Shown here piece by piece: positions 17,793 through 26,128 of a DNA stretch of 64,000 nt. The stretch comes from Nocardioides cynanchi (lineage in GTDB: Bacteria > Actinomycetota > Actinomycetes > Propionibacteriales > Nocardioidaceae). The translations under genes and the position numbers were made by a program. The stretch lies in assembly GCF_008761635.1 (NCBI RefSeq), contig NZ_CP044344.1, positions 3,348,001-3,412,000 on the forward strand, in the 5' to 3' direction. Within the stretch, counting starts at the first letter, position 1; each line of letters opens with the position of its first letter. Below the pieces are notes generated by a model, which worked only from the letters and a program-made list of their open reading frames with translations, was not told where the DNA came from and ran no database searches.

Positions 17793-18359
17793 ATGCGCGC
17801 CGATGCGCAGCGCAACCGCGAGCGGCTGATCGAGGTCGCCCGGGAGGTATTCCGCGAGCAGGGGTACGACGCGTCGCTGGACGAGGTCGCCAAGCGGGCC
17901 GGCGTCGGCGCGGGCACCCTCTACCGCCACTTCCCCAGCCGCGAGGTGCTGCTCGACGCGATCATGCAGAGCTGGGTCGACCGGGTGAACGAGTCGGCCG
18001 ACAAGGTGCTCACCCACGAAGGATCGCCGCGCGACCTGCTCCTGGCGTGGTTCGAGACCTACGTCGAGCTGATCAGCCTGCACAAGGGAGGCCCGGCGCG
18101 GATCACCCAGGCCATGGGCGACTCCTCCTCCCCGATCGTCACCAAGTGCCAGACACTGACGGCGGCGACCGACCGGATCGTCGAGCGGCTCGAGTCCGAG
18201 CACGCCCTGCGCGACCACGTCGAAGCCGTCCAGATGGCGCGGCTCGTCGGTGGGGTCGCCACGGTGGCCGACAACGGCAACCTCGACCACGACGCCGTCC
18301 GTCCGCTGCTCGAGGTCATCGCCGACGGCATGCTCGTCTCGAGCGACACCAGGTCCTGA
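17793..18359 (+). CDS. TetR/AcrR-family transcriptional repressor
   Basis: A 188-residue regulator. The N-terminal helix-turn-helix is textbook TetR: RNRERLIEVAREVFREQGYD, then ASLDEVAKRAGVGAGTLYRH and FPSREVLLDAI. The C-terminal helical ligand domain (about residues 75-185) belongs to the type often seen next to MFS pumps. ATG 17793 is chosen over GTG 17781 because GAGGTGGAG lies just upstream of it. Two palindromes sharing CGGAGA/TCTCCG lie in the spacer to the divergent transporter, so it probably represses both that gene and itself, releasing DNA on binding a toxic compound. Confidence 0.92.
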   Translation: MRADAQRNRERLIEVAREVFREQGYDASLDEVAKRAGVGAGTLYRHFPSREVLLDAIMQSWVDRVNESADKVLTHEGSPRDLLLAWFETYVELISLHKGGPARITQAMGDSSSPIVTKCQTLTAATDRIVERLESEHALRDHVEAVQMARLVGGVATVADNGNLDHDAVRPLLEVIADGMLVSSDTRS

Positions 18360-18435
18360 GCTAGGCACCGAGCGCGCTCGCCGGCGGGAAGCCCGGTCGG
18401 TTGTCGCCGCCCCCGCGGACCGTGAAGATGCTGGT

Positions 18436-20046
18436 GTGACCAGCACGGCGTCGGAGGGCTGTCGCGTCCGCGTGCTCGGACCCCTGGAGGTCGCGGTCGC
18501 CGGCGGGCCGGTGTTCCCGACCGGTCGGCAGGGGGCGCTGCTGGCCCTGCTCGCCGCCGACGCCGCCGCCGTCGTCCCGCACGACCGGCTGGCCGACGCG
18601 CTCTGGCCGGATGAGGCTCCGCGGGACCCGCTCAACGCCCTCCAGATCCTCGTCTCGCGGTTGCGGGCCCGCCTCGGGGCGGACCTGGTGGAGACGCGGC
18701 CGGGCGGGTACCGGCTGGGCGCCGCGGGTGACCTCGACGCCGCGCGGTTCGAGGCCCTGGTCGCCGAGGCTGCCGGCACTGGCCCGGAGCGCGCGGTCGG
18801 CCTCCTCGGAGCGGCCGAGCGGCTGTGGCGCGGCGCCGCCCTCGCGCCGTACGACGACCTGCCCGGCGTGCGTCAGGCCGCGGCCCGCCTGACCGCACTG
18901 CGCTTCGTCGCCCGTGAGCGGCGCGCCCAGGCACTGGTCGAGCTGGGACGCTTCGACGAGGCGGTGTCCGAGCTCGAGGCGCTGGTCCTCCTCGACCCCC
19001 TGCGCGAGACGGCCGTGTCCGTGCTGGTGACCGCCCTGGCGCGGAGCGGCCGCGCCGCCGAGGCGCTCGGGCGCATGGCCGACCTCCGGGTCCAGCTGCG
19101 GGCATCGGGCCTCGACCCCTCGCCGTCGATCGAGGCCCTCCAGCAGCGGGTGCTGACCGGCGACCTCGGCCCCGACGGCGACGCGACCGTGACCGGCTCG
19201 CCGCTACGACTGGTCTGCCGCCAGCTCAGCCGGGCGCCGGGCGAGACCGTGACCCTGGGGGAGGCGGGCACGGGCCCGCCTCTGGTGTTCGTGCCGGGGT
19301 GGGTTTCGCGGCTCGACTCGGTGGCGAGCGGGTTCGACCCGCGTGGCCGGGTGCTGGCCCGGCTGGCAGCCGAGCTGCGGGTGGTCACCTACGACCGCTA
19401 CGGCACCGGGCTCTCGCCCGGCCGGGTCACGTCGTACGACCTCGAGAGCAGCGTGGCCGAGCTGCTGGCTGTGCTCGACGCCCTGGGGGAGCGGCGGGTC
19501 GTGGTCATGGGGTCGAGCGCGGCCGCCCCGATCGCCATCTCCGCCGCGGCCCGCGACGCCCGGATCGAGCGGCTGGTCGTGCTCGGCGGGTACGCCGACG
19601 GGCCCCGTGTCTTCAGCAACCCCGGCGTCCGCGAGGCGATGCTGAGTCTCGTCCGCTCCAGCTGGGGTGTGGGCTCGCGGGTGCTGGCCAACCTCCTGAT
19701 GCCCGACCGGTACGACGAGAAGGTCTTCGCCCGCTTCCAACGGCAGGTTGCCGACGCCGAGGTCGCGGCCGGCTTCCTGGAGCAGATGTACGACGCCGAC
19801 GTGTCCGCCGAGCTCGGCCGGGTCCGGCAGCCGACCCTGGTGCTCCACTACGCGGACGACCCGGCGGTGCCGATCGCGGGCGGCCGGCAGGTGGCCGAGG
19901 GCATCGCCGGTGCCCGCCTGCGGGTGCTCGACGGCGCCTACCACCTGCCGCCGGCGCGTCACGCCGCGGCGATCGCGGACACGATCGTCGCCTGGTGCCG
20001 CGAGCCGCTGACCTCGGGAGAGAGCCCGGCGCCGGCACGACAGTGA
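18436..20046 (+). CDS. SARP/BTAD DNA-binding domain fused to an alpha/beta hydrolase
   Basis: A 536-residue two-part protein. Residues 8-90 form an OmpR-like winged helix of the AfsR/SARP type (VRVLGPLEVAVAGGPVFPTG, DRLADALWPDEAPRDPLNAL, RLRARLGADLVETRPGGYRL). Residues 95-245 form the helical bacterial transcriptional activation domain. Residues 260-525 are an alpha/beta hydrolase: oxyanion region VFVPGWVS, nucleophile elbow VVMGSSAAAP (Ser near residue 360; final Gly of GxSxG replaced by Ala), acid YADDPAVP, His in GAYHLPPARH. GTG 18436 is the best start; upstream frame is tetR overlap. Possibly a transcription factor whose hydrolase domain senses a ligand. Confidence 0.85.
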   Translation: MTSTASEGCRVRVLGPLEVAVAGGPVFPTGRQGALLALLAADAAAVVPHDRLADALWPDEAPRDPLNALQILVSRLRARLGADLVETRPGGYRLGAAGDLDAARFEALVAEAAGTGPERAVGLLGAAERLWRGAALAPYDDLPGVRQAAARLTALRFVARERRAQALVELGRFDEAVSELEALVLLDPLRETAVSVLVTALARSGRAAEALGRMADLRVQLRASGLDPSPSIEALQQRVLTGDLGPDGDATVTGSPLRLVCRQLSRAPGETVTLGEAGTGPPLVFVPGWVSRLDSVASGFDPRGRVLARLAAELRVVTYDRYGTGLSPGRVTSYDLESSVAELLAVLDALGERRVVVMGSSAAAPIAISAAARDARIERLVVLGGYADGPRVFSNPGVREAMLSLVRSSWGVGSRVLANLLMPDRYDEKVFARFQRQVADAEVAAGFLEQMYDADVSAELGRVRQPTLVLHYADDPAVPIAGGRQVAEGIAGARLRVLDGAYHLPPARHAAAIADTIVAWCREPLTSGESPAPARQ

Positions 20047-20076
20047 CCTGCAAGGTCGACCCGTCACGCTCCGGAC

Positions 20077-20718
20077 ATGACCGACACCCTCTTCCACGCC
20101 CACCCGGTCCGCGGGCCGATGAACGCCGCCTTCTTCTGGGCCGCCGGCGGCATGTTCGACCGGCTGCTGCGCTCGCACAAGCGGCGGGTGTACGCCGACC
20201 TCCCGGACACCGTGGTCGAGCTGGGTGCCGGCGTGGGTGCCAACCTGCGCTACCTCTCCCCGGGCTCCACCCTGATCGCGGTCGAGCCCAACCCCGCCAT
20301 GCACGGGCGGCTCCGGCGCGCCGCCCGGCGCAGTGGCGTCCACCTCGATCTCCGGCCGGTGTCGGCCGAGCGCACCCACCTGCCCGACGCGAGCGTGGAC
20401 GTCGTCCTGAGCAGTCTGGTGCTGTGCAGCGTCGGTGATCCCGGTCAGGTCCTCCGCGAGGTCCGCCGGGTGCTGCGTCCCGGTGGCCGTTTCGTCTTCG
20501 TCGAGCACGTGGCCGCGCCGGCCGGGACGCCGTTGCGCCGGCTCCAGCGGTGGGTCCGGCGTCCGTGGGCGTGGTGCTTCGAGGGCTGCTCCTGCGAGCG
20601 CGACCTCGCCTCCGTGGTCGGGGACGCCGGCTTCGACCGCGTCGACGTCGAGAGCTACCGCCTCCGGTCGCCGTTCCTGCCGTTCAACACCCAGATCGCC
20701 GGGGTCGCCACCCGATGA
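20077..20718 (+). CDS. Class I SAM-dependent methyltransferase
   Basis: A 213-residue methyltransferase of the UbiE/Methyltransf_11 type. Motif I is VVELGAGVGANLRYLSPGST, then IAVEPNPAMHGRLRRAA, and the post-motif LPDASVDVVLSSLVLCSVGD followed by VRRVLRPGGRFVFVEHVA. This resembles the human METTL7-like and bacterial phospholipid or small-molecule methyltransferases; substrate unknown. It begins about 30 nt after the SARP-hydrolase gene and overlaps the next gene by ATGA, so the three may be one transcription unit. Confidence 0.88.
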   Translation: MTDTLFHAHPVRGPMNAAFFWAAGGMFDRLLRSHKRRVYADLPDTVVELGAGVGANLRYLSPGSTLIAVEPNPAMHGRLRRAARRSGVHLDLRPVSAERTHLPDASVDVVLSSLVLCSVGDPGQVLREVRRVLRPGGRFVFVEHVAAPAGTPLRRLQRWVRRPWAWCFEGCSCERDLASVVGDAGFDRVDVESYRLRSPFLPFNTQIAGVATR

Positions 20719-21635
20719 CCGGCGAACCGCCGCTCACGGTCGGTCTGATGCGGCAGCCCGACGAACCGGCGGCTGACCTCGCCCGCGACCTCGCCGCGCT
20801 GTCCTCGGCGGGGCTGGACCACGTCGTGACCGCCGACCACGTCAGCTTCCGGGTCGGAGCCGGCCGGGACGGGCTGATCGACGCCGCGACGCTGCTCGCG
20901 ACCGGCGACCTCCCGGTGTACGTCGGCCTCTACCTGCTGGCGCTCCGGCATCCGGTCCTGGTGGCCCGGCAGCTCTCCACCCTTGCGGAGAGCGCCCCCG
21001 GCCGGCTGGTGCTGGGCGTCGGCGTGGGCGGCGAGGACCGGCACGAGGTGGAGGTGTGCGGGGTCGACCCGCGCACCCGGGGGCGGCGGACGGACGAGTG
21101 CCTGGCGGTGCTCCGCGGCCTGCTCGCAGGCGATCCGGTCACCCACCACGGTGACTTCTTCGACCTCGAGGAGGCTCTGGTCCTGCCCGCGCCCTCGCTT
21201 CCGGTGCCGATCGTGGTCGGCGGACGCTCGGACGCTGCCCTGGCCCGGGCCGCCCGCTTCGGGGACGGCTGGCTGGGCATCTGGGTGTCCGCGCGCCGGT
21301 ACGCCGAGGTGGTCTCCCGGATCGCCGAGCTCGCCGACGCCGAAGGCCGCGGCGAGGTGGCGTGGCGGCACGGGCTCAACGTCTGGTGCGGGCTCGGCGC
21401 CGACCCGACCGAGGGCCGCGAGCACCTCGCGGCCGCGATGACCGCCCTGTACGGGCTGCCCTTCGAGGCCTTCGCGCGCTGGTCGCCGAGCGGATCGCCA
21501 GAGGACGTCGCGGCCTTCCTGGCGCCGTACGTCGACGCCGGGGTGCGCGACCTCAACCTGATCTGCCCCGGTCGGGACCGCGCCGCGGTCCTGACGCGTG
21601 TCGCGGAGGTCAGGAGGCTGCTCCTCGACCGGTAG
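20715..21635 (+). CDS. LLM-class (F420- or flavin-dependent) oxidoreductase
   Basis: A 306-residue TIM-barrel protein of the luciferase-like monooxygenase superfamily. It has [15 protein letters not shown] near the N-terminus, [20 protein letters not shown] in the middle, [20 protein letters not shown], and [20 protein letters not shown] with [10 protein letters not shown]. These are typical of the actinobacterial F420-linked branch (TIGR03619-like). Substrate unknown. It starts at ATG 20715, overlapping the methyltransferase stop by 4 nt, so the two are translationally coupled; the stop is 10 nt before purL. Confidence 0.88.
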   Translation: MTGEPPLTVGLMRQPDEPAADLARDLAALSSAGLDHVVTADHVSFRVGAGRDGLIDAATLLATGDLPVYVGLYLLALRHPVLVARQLSTLAESAPGRLVLGVGVGGEDRHEVEVCGVDPRTRGRRTDECLAVLRGLLAGDPVTHHGDFFDLEEALVLPAPSLPVPIVVGGRSDAALARAARFGDGWLGIWVSARRYAEVVSRIAELADAEGRGEVAWRHGLNVWCGLGADPTEGREHLAAAMTALYGLPFEAFARWSPSGSPEDVAAFLAPYVDAGVRDLNLICPGRDRAAVLTRVAEVRRLLLDR

Positions 21636-21638
21636 ATT
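21633..21638 (+). promoter_or_regulatory. -10 box of a leaderless promoter (purL)
   Basis: TAGATT overlapping the end of the LLM gene, 7 nt before the purL GTG at 21646. Confidence 0.45.
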
Positions 21639-21645
21639 GACGTCC

Positions 21646-23904
21646 GTGCCGCAGACCCTCGACACCGTCGCCGTCGCGGCCGCGGACCCCGACCGTGACC
21701 AGCCCTGGGCCGAGCTCGGGCTGAAGGAGGACGAGTACCTCCGGATCCGCGAGATCCTCGGCCGCCGCCCGACCTCGAGCGAGCTGGCGATGTACTCGGT
21801 GATGTGGAGCGAGCACTGCTCCTACAAGTCCTCCAAGGTGCACCTCAAGCAATTCGGCGAGATCGCGCAGGAGACGCCTGTCGGCAAGATGCTGGCCGGC
21901 ATCGGAGAGAACGCCGGCGTCCTCGACATCGGCCAGGGGTACGCCGTCACCTTCAAGATCGAGTCTCACAACCACCCGTCGTACGTCGAGCCCTACCAGG
22001 GCGCCGCGACCGGGGTCGGCGGCATCGTCCGCGACATCCTGGCCATGGGCGCACGCCCGGTCGCGGTGATGGACCCCCTCCGCTTCGGCCCGTTCGACGC
22101 CGACGACACCCACCGCGTGCTGCCCGGGATCGTGGCCGGCGTCGGCGGTTACGGAAACTGTCTCGGCCTGCCCAACATCGGCGGTGAGGCGGTCTTCGAC
22201 GCGTCGTACGCCGGCAACCCGCTGGTCAACGCCCTCTGCGTCGGGGTGCTCCGGCACGAGGACCTCCACCTGGCCAAGGCGTCCGGCGAGGGCAACCGGG
22301 TGATCCTGTACGGCGCGCGGACCGGCGGTGACGGCATCGGCGGCGTCAGCGTGCTGGCGTCGGAGACCTTCACCAGCACCGGGCCGACCAAGCGCCCGAG
22401 CGTCCAGGTCGGCGACCCGTTCATGGAGAAGCTGCTGATCGAGTGCACCCTCGAGCTGTTCGCGGCCGGTGTGGTTGCCGGGATCCAGGACCTCGGGGGC
22501 GCCGGCCTGTCCTGCGCCACCAGCGAGCTGGCCAGCGCCGGCGACGGCGGGATGCGCGTCTCGCTCGACCTGGTGCCGCTGCGCGACTCGAGCCTGGTGC
22601 CCGAGGAGATCCTGATGAGCGAGTCGCAGGAGCGGATGATGGCCGTCGTCGAGCCCGACGACGTCGAGCGGTTCCTGGCGATCTGCGCGAAGTGGGACGT
22701 CGAGGCCGTCGACATCGGCGAGGTCACCGAGACCGGCCGCCTCGAGATCGAGTGGCACGGCGAGACCGTGGTCGACGTACCCCCTCGGTCCGTGGCGCAC
22801 GACGGGCCGACCTACAAGCGACCCTTGGCCCGCCCGGGCTGGCAGGACGACCTCCAGGCCGACCGTGCCGAGGCCCTGCCGAGGCCGGAGTCCGAGGGCG
22901 ACCTGCGCGAGACCGTGCTCCGGATGGCGGCCTCCCCCAACCTGTGCGACAAGTCGTGGATCACCGACCAGTACGACCGCTACGTCCAGGGCAACACCGT
23001 GCTCGCCCAGCCGTCCGACGCCGGGATGGTCCGGGTCGACGAGGGCACGCACCTCGGCGTCGCGGTGGCCACCGACGGCAACGGCCGCTACTGCAAGCTC
23101 GACCCCTACACCGGCGCCCAGCTCGCCCTGGCCGAGGCCTACCGCAACGTCGCCTGCGGCGGCGCGACCCCACTGGCGATCTCGGACTGCCTCAACTTCG
23201 GCTCGCCCGAGGACCCCGACGTGATGTGGCAGTTCGCCGAGGCCTGCCGCGGCCTCAAGGACGCGTGCGTGACCCTCGGCATCCCGGTCACCGGCGGCAA
23301 CGTCTCGCTCTACAACCAAACCGGCACCACCGCGATCCTGCCGACCCCGGTGGTCGCCGTGCTCGGCGTGATCGACGACGTACGACGTCGTACCCCGACC
23401 GGCTTCGTCGCGGCCGGCGAGGTGATCGTCCACCTCGGCCAGACCCGCGAGGAGCTGTCCGGCTCGGAGTGGGCCCACGTCGTCCACGACCACCTCGGCG
23501 GCCTACCGCCCGAGGTCGACCTGCACGCGGAGAGCCAGCTCGGTCGCCTGCTGGTGGAGGCCGGCCGGGGCGGCCACCTCACCAGCGCCCACGACATGTC
23601 CGACGGCGGACTGGCGCAGAGCCTGGTCGAGTCATGCCTGCGGCTGGGGATCGGGGCGACCGTCTCGCTGCTCGGCGACCCCTTCGTCGGCCTGTTCTCG
23701 GAGTCCGCGGCGCGGGCGATCGTCACGGTCGAGGCCGAGAAGCTCGAGTCGTTCCTGACGATGGCGGCGAGCCTCGGCGTCCCGGCCGGTGAGATCGGCC
23801 GCACCGGTGGCTCCTCGCTGACGGTGACCGACCGGTTCGAGATCCCCCTCGACGAGCTGTCCGGGGCCTGGCGCGGCACGCTGCGCGCCGCGTTCGCCGG
23901 CTGA
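21646..23904 (+). CDS. purL: FGAM synthase large subunit PurL (small form)
   Basis: A 752-residue ATP-dependent FGAM synthase of the type that needs separate PurS and PurQ. Signatures: [40 protein letters not shown] with [51 protein letters not shown], and in the second half [14 protein letters not shown] and [15 protein letters not shown]. The start is GTG 21646, immediately after a TAGATT box. Although the enzyme works with PurS and PurQ, it lies about 7 kb away from them and appears to have its own promoter. Confidence 0.98.
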   Translation: MPQTLDTVAVAAADPDRDQPWAELGLKEDEYLRIREILGRRPTSSELAMYSVMWSEHCSYKSSKVHLKQFGEIAQETPVGKMLAGIGENAGVLDIGQGYAVTFKIESHNHPSYVEPYQGAATGVGGIVRDILAMGARPVAVMDPLRFGPFDADDTHRVLPGIVAGVGGYGNCLGLPNIGGEAVFDASYAGNPLVNALCVGVLRHEDLHLAKASGEGNRVILYGARTGGDGIGGVSVLASETFTSTGPTKRPSVQVGDPFMEKLLIECTLELFAAGVVAGIQDLGGAGLSCATSELASAGDGGMRVSLDLVPLRDSSLVPEEILMSESQERMMAVVEPDDVERFLAICAKWDVEAVDIGEVTETGRLEIEWHGETVVDVPPRSVAHDGPTYKRPLARPGWQDDLQADRAEALPRPESEGDLRETVLRMAASPNLCDKSWITDQYDRYVQGNTVLAQPSDAGMVRVDEGTHLGVAVATDGNGRYCKLDPYTGAQLALAEAYRNVACGGATPLAISDCLNFGSPEDPDVMWQFAEACRGLKDACVTLGIPVTGGNVSLYNQTGTTAILPTPVVAVLGVIDDVRRRTPTGFVAAGEVIVHLGQTREELSGSEWAHVVHDHLGGLPPEVDLHAESQLGRLLVEAGRGGHLTSAHDMSDGGLAQSLVESCLRLGIGATVSLLGDPFVGLFSESAARAIVTVEAEKLESFLTMAASLGVPAGEIGRTGGSSLTVTDRFEIPLDELSGAWRGTLRAAFAG

Positions 23905-23942
23905 GGAACGGTCCGGTCGCCGCGCGGCTCCGAACTCCCGGG

Positions 23943-24764
23943 GTGGACCGTCGACAGCTGCTGACCCTGGCCGGCCTCGGCCTGCTCGCACCGGTCGTGG
24001 CGTCCTGCCAGACTCGTCCGGTGACCATCCGGAAGCGTCCCGCCGGCGCGAAGCGGATCGGGTACGGCGACGACCCGGCCCAGTTCGTCGAGCTCACGAT
24101 GCCCGCCGGCGAGCCGAAGGGGGTCGTGGTCGTCGTGCACGGCGGCTTCTGGAAGGCCGCCTTCGGCATCGAGTACGGCCGCCCGATCAGCGCCAGCCTG
24201 GCCGATCACGGCTGGGCGGCCTGGAACATCGAGTACCGCCGGGTGGGCAACGGCGGCGGCGACCCCACGACGTTCGACGACGTCGCGGCTGCGATCGACG
24301 CGCTGTCCGGGCAGGACCTCGACCTGAGCCGGGTGCTGGGGGTGGGTCACTCGGCGGGCGGCCACCTCGCGACGTGGGCTGCGTCGCGCACCCGCTTCCC
24401 GCGGTGGAAGTCAGGGGTCGAGCTGACCGGGGTGGTCTCGCAGGCGGGTGTGCTCGACCTGTCGGCGGCGTTCGACGAGAACCTCGGCAGCGGGGCGGTC
24501 GTCGCCTTCCTCGGCCACCGGCCCGGCCGCGACGACGCTCCGCTCGACCCGATCCAGCAGGTCCCGCTGGCGATCCCGGTGCACTGCATCCACGGGACCA
24601 GTGACACGAACGTGCCGATCAGCCAGTCGCGTGACTACGTCGCGGCCGCCGTCGCCGCCGGCGCCGCGGCGGAGCTGACCGAGGTCGACGGCGACCACTT
24701 CGTGCTGATCGACCCGAAGTCGGATGCCTGGCACCGGACCCTGACCATCCTGGACGGGCTCTGA
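23943..24764 (+). CDS. Exported alpha/beta hydrolase (probable lipoprotein)
   Basis: A 273-residue esterase/acylamino-peptidase-like hydrolase. The N-terminus MDRRQLLTLAGLGLLAPVVA followed by SC resembles a twin-arginine lipoprotein signal, with lipobox Cys22. VVVVHGGFWKAAFG supplies the HGG oxyanion motif, GVGHSAGGHLATW the nucleophile elbow, and VDGDHFVLIDP the catalytic His, typical of the BD-FAE/kynurenine formamidase-like branch. Start GTG 23943; it follows purL by 38 nt and ends 2 nt before the ArfB gene, so it may ride on the purL transcript. Substrate unknown. Confidence 0.85.
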   Translation: MDRRQLLTLAGLGLLAPVVASCQTRPVTIRKRPAGAKRIGYGDDPAQFVELTMPAGEPKGVVVVVHGGFWKAAFGIEYGRPISASLADHGWAAWNIEYRRVGNGGGDPTTFDDVAAAIDALSGQDLDLSRVLGVGHSAGGHLATWAASRTRFPRWKSGVELTGVVSQAGVLDLSAAFDENLGSGAVVAFLGHRPGRDDAPLDPIQQVPLAIPVHCIHGTSDTNVPISQSRDYVAAAVAAGAAAELTEVDGDHFVLIDPKSDAWHRTLTILDGL

Positions 24765-24766
24765 GC

Positions 24767-25195
24767 GTGGTCACCGACGGGCTGCGGATCGGGCGGTCGG
24801 TGGTGATCCCCGAGCGGGAGCTGTCCGAGCGGTTCTCCCGTTCCTCCGGCCCCGGCGGCCAGGGCGTGAACACCGCCGACTCCCGGGTCGAGCTGTCCTT
24901 CGACGTGGCCGCGTCCCCGTCACTGCCCGCGGCGACGCGGGCCCGGATGCTGGCCCGGCTCGAGGGTCGCCTGGTCGACGGGGTCCTGACCCTCGCCTCG
25001 TCGGAGCACCGCAACCAGCTCGCCAACCGTCGTACGGCGCGGGAACGGATGAGCGAGGTCCTCACCGCCGCGGCGGCCCCGCCGCCCCGTCCCCGCCGCC
25101 CCACCCAGCCCTCCCGCCGCGCCAAGCAGCGGCGCCTCGACGAGAAGAAGCAGCGCTCCCGGACCAAGCAGGGCCGCGCCGGCAACTGGGACTGA
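24767..25195 (+). CDS. arfB: Alternative ribosome-rescue factor ArfB (class I RF domain)
   Basis: A 142-residue peptidyl-tRNA hydrolase of the ICT1/YaeJ family. The catalytic GGQ is in SSGPGGQGVNTADSRVELSF (Gly30-Gln32). The basic C-terminal tail (RRPTQPSRRAKQRRLDEKKQ, then RSRTKQ) would enter the empty mRNA channel of stalled ribosomes, as known for this family. The length is standard. It begins with GTG 2 nt after the hydrolase stop. The stop is followed directly by a hairpin element. Confidence 0.93.
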   Translation: MVTDGLRIGRSVVIPERELSERFSRSSGPGGQGVNTADSRVELSFDVAASPSLPAATRARMLARLEGRLVDGVLTLASSEHRNQLANRRTARERMSEVLTAAAAPPPRPRRPTQPSRRAKQRRLDEKKQRSRTKQGRAGNWD

Positions 25196-25261
25196 GTCGG
25201 GATAGTCCGGCACGCCTGGCACCTGGAAAGGGTGGAGAAGGGTGCCTAGCGTGCCGGACTA
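25196..25261. repeat. Hairpin element A with GTCGGGATAGTCCG core
   Basis: Outer arms TAGTCCGGCACGC (25203-25215) and GCGTGCCGGACTA (25249-25261) pair perfectly; inner arms GGCACC (25218-25223) and GGTGCC (25241-25246) extend the stem. The leading 14 bases GTCGGGATAGTCCG (25196-25209) recur exactly at 30787-30800. It lies between two convergent genes, and its right end contains the TAG stop of the minus-strand gene. Confidence 0.75.
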
Positions 25262-26110
25262 CCCCTGGCTGGGGGTCTCGACCAGGGAGGTCAGGCGGGC
25301 CGCGAGCGCCGCGCGTGCGGTGGTGTGGTCCCACGCGAGCAGCTCGCCCATCGGGTGCTCGGCGAGCAGCCCGCGCAGCAGGAGGTCGCCGAGCCAGTAG
25401 CCGGCTCGGGGTGGGAGCTCCCGCTCGGACTCCTGGACGGTGAAGAGCGCCCGCACGCGCGGGTCGTCGTACGACGTGTCGAGTCCTTCGAGCGCTCGCC
25501 GCGCGATCCGGCCGACGAGGGCCGCGCAGTCGTCGGCCCAGCCGCCGTGGGTGTCGTCGAACCACAGGTACCCGCCGTCGCCCAGGCCGGGATGCAGGTC
25601 GCGCGAGACGGCGACCGCGAACCCCTCCTGGAACAGCGCGCCGGCACAGTCTTCGGGCCACCTGCCGGCGCCGTGCCGGTCGTGGGCGACGTGGAAGGCC
25701 TCGTGGGACACCAGGATCGCGTCGAAGGGCTCCTCGCCCAGGAACTCCAGGGCCAGGAACAGGGTCTCGCGTCCGGCGTACTCGGTGACCCATCCGTTGG
25801 AGGTGTGGGCGCCGACCATCAGGACGACGTCGAGGTCGTCGTCGATCAGGCCCTGCGACCTGAAGTAGCGCTCGGCCCCCGCCACCAGGCCGCGAGCGCG
25901 GGCTTCGACCGCGGCCATGGTCGGCGCCAGCCGCAGGACGTCGTGCGCCGCCGCGGCCCGTCTCGCGGTCAGGCCCCAGGCGCGGTAGTAGACCTCGAAG
26001 ACCGCCGGTTGGGCGGCTTCGTACTTCTCGACCCAGGCGATCTCGCGCTCGGCGTCGTCGCGGATCGCGGCCAACGCGAGGTACTCAGGGACGGTGGTGG
26101 TCAGTCGCAC
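25259..26110 (-). CDS. Predicted zinc metallopeptidase-like protein (HExxH)
   Basis: A 283-residue mostly helical protein. Near residues 133-141 is SHEAFHVAH, an HExxH zinc signature, followed about 20 residues later by GALFQEGFAVAVSRDL, whose Glu could be the third metal ligand (gluzincin or DUF2268-like layout). The N-terminal 110 residues (EYLALAAIRDDAEREIAWVE) form a helical lead-in. No signal peptide is seen, so it is likely cytoplasmic. GTG 26110 is the only plausible start before the previous gene. Function and substrate unknown. Its stop codon sits in the arm of hairpin element A. Confidence 0.6.
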   Translation of the reverse strand: MRLTTTVPEYLALAAIRDDAEREIAWVEKYEAAQPAVFEVYYRAWGLTARRAAAAHDVLRLAPTMAAVEARARGLVAGAERYFRSQGLIDDDLDVVLMVGAHTSNGWVTEYAGRETLFLALEFLGEEPFDAILVSHEAFHVAHDRHGAGRWPEDCAGALFQEGFAVAVSRDLHPGLGDGGYLWFDDTHGGWADDCAALVGRIARRALEGLDTSYDDPRVRALFTVQESERELPPRAGYWLGDLLLRGLLAEHPMGELLAWDHTTARAALAARLTSLVETPSQG

Positions 26111-26128
26111 GGGGCCTCCTCACACGGT

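Noticed and set aside
16203..21635. Natural-product gene cluster (TetR, MFS, SARP, methyltransferase, LLM oxidoreductase)
   Set aside because: No scaffold-building enzyme (PKS, NRPS, terpene cyclase, RiPP) is present; the SARP-type protein is fused to a hydrolase and may be an ordinary sensor.
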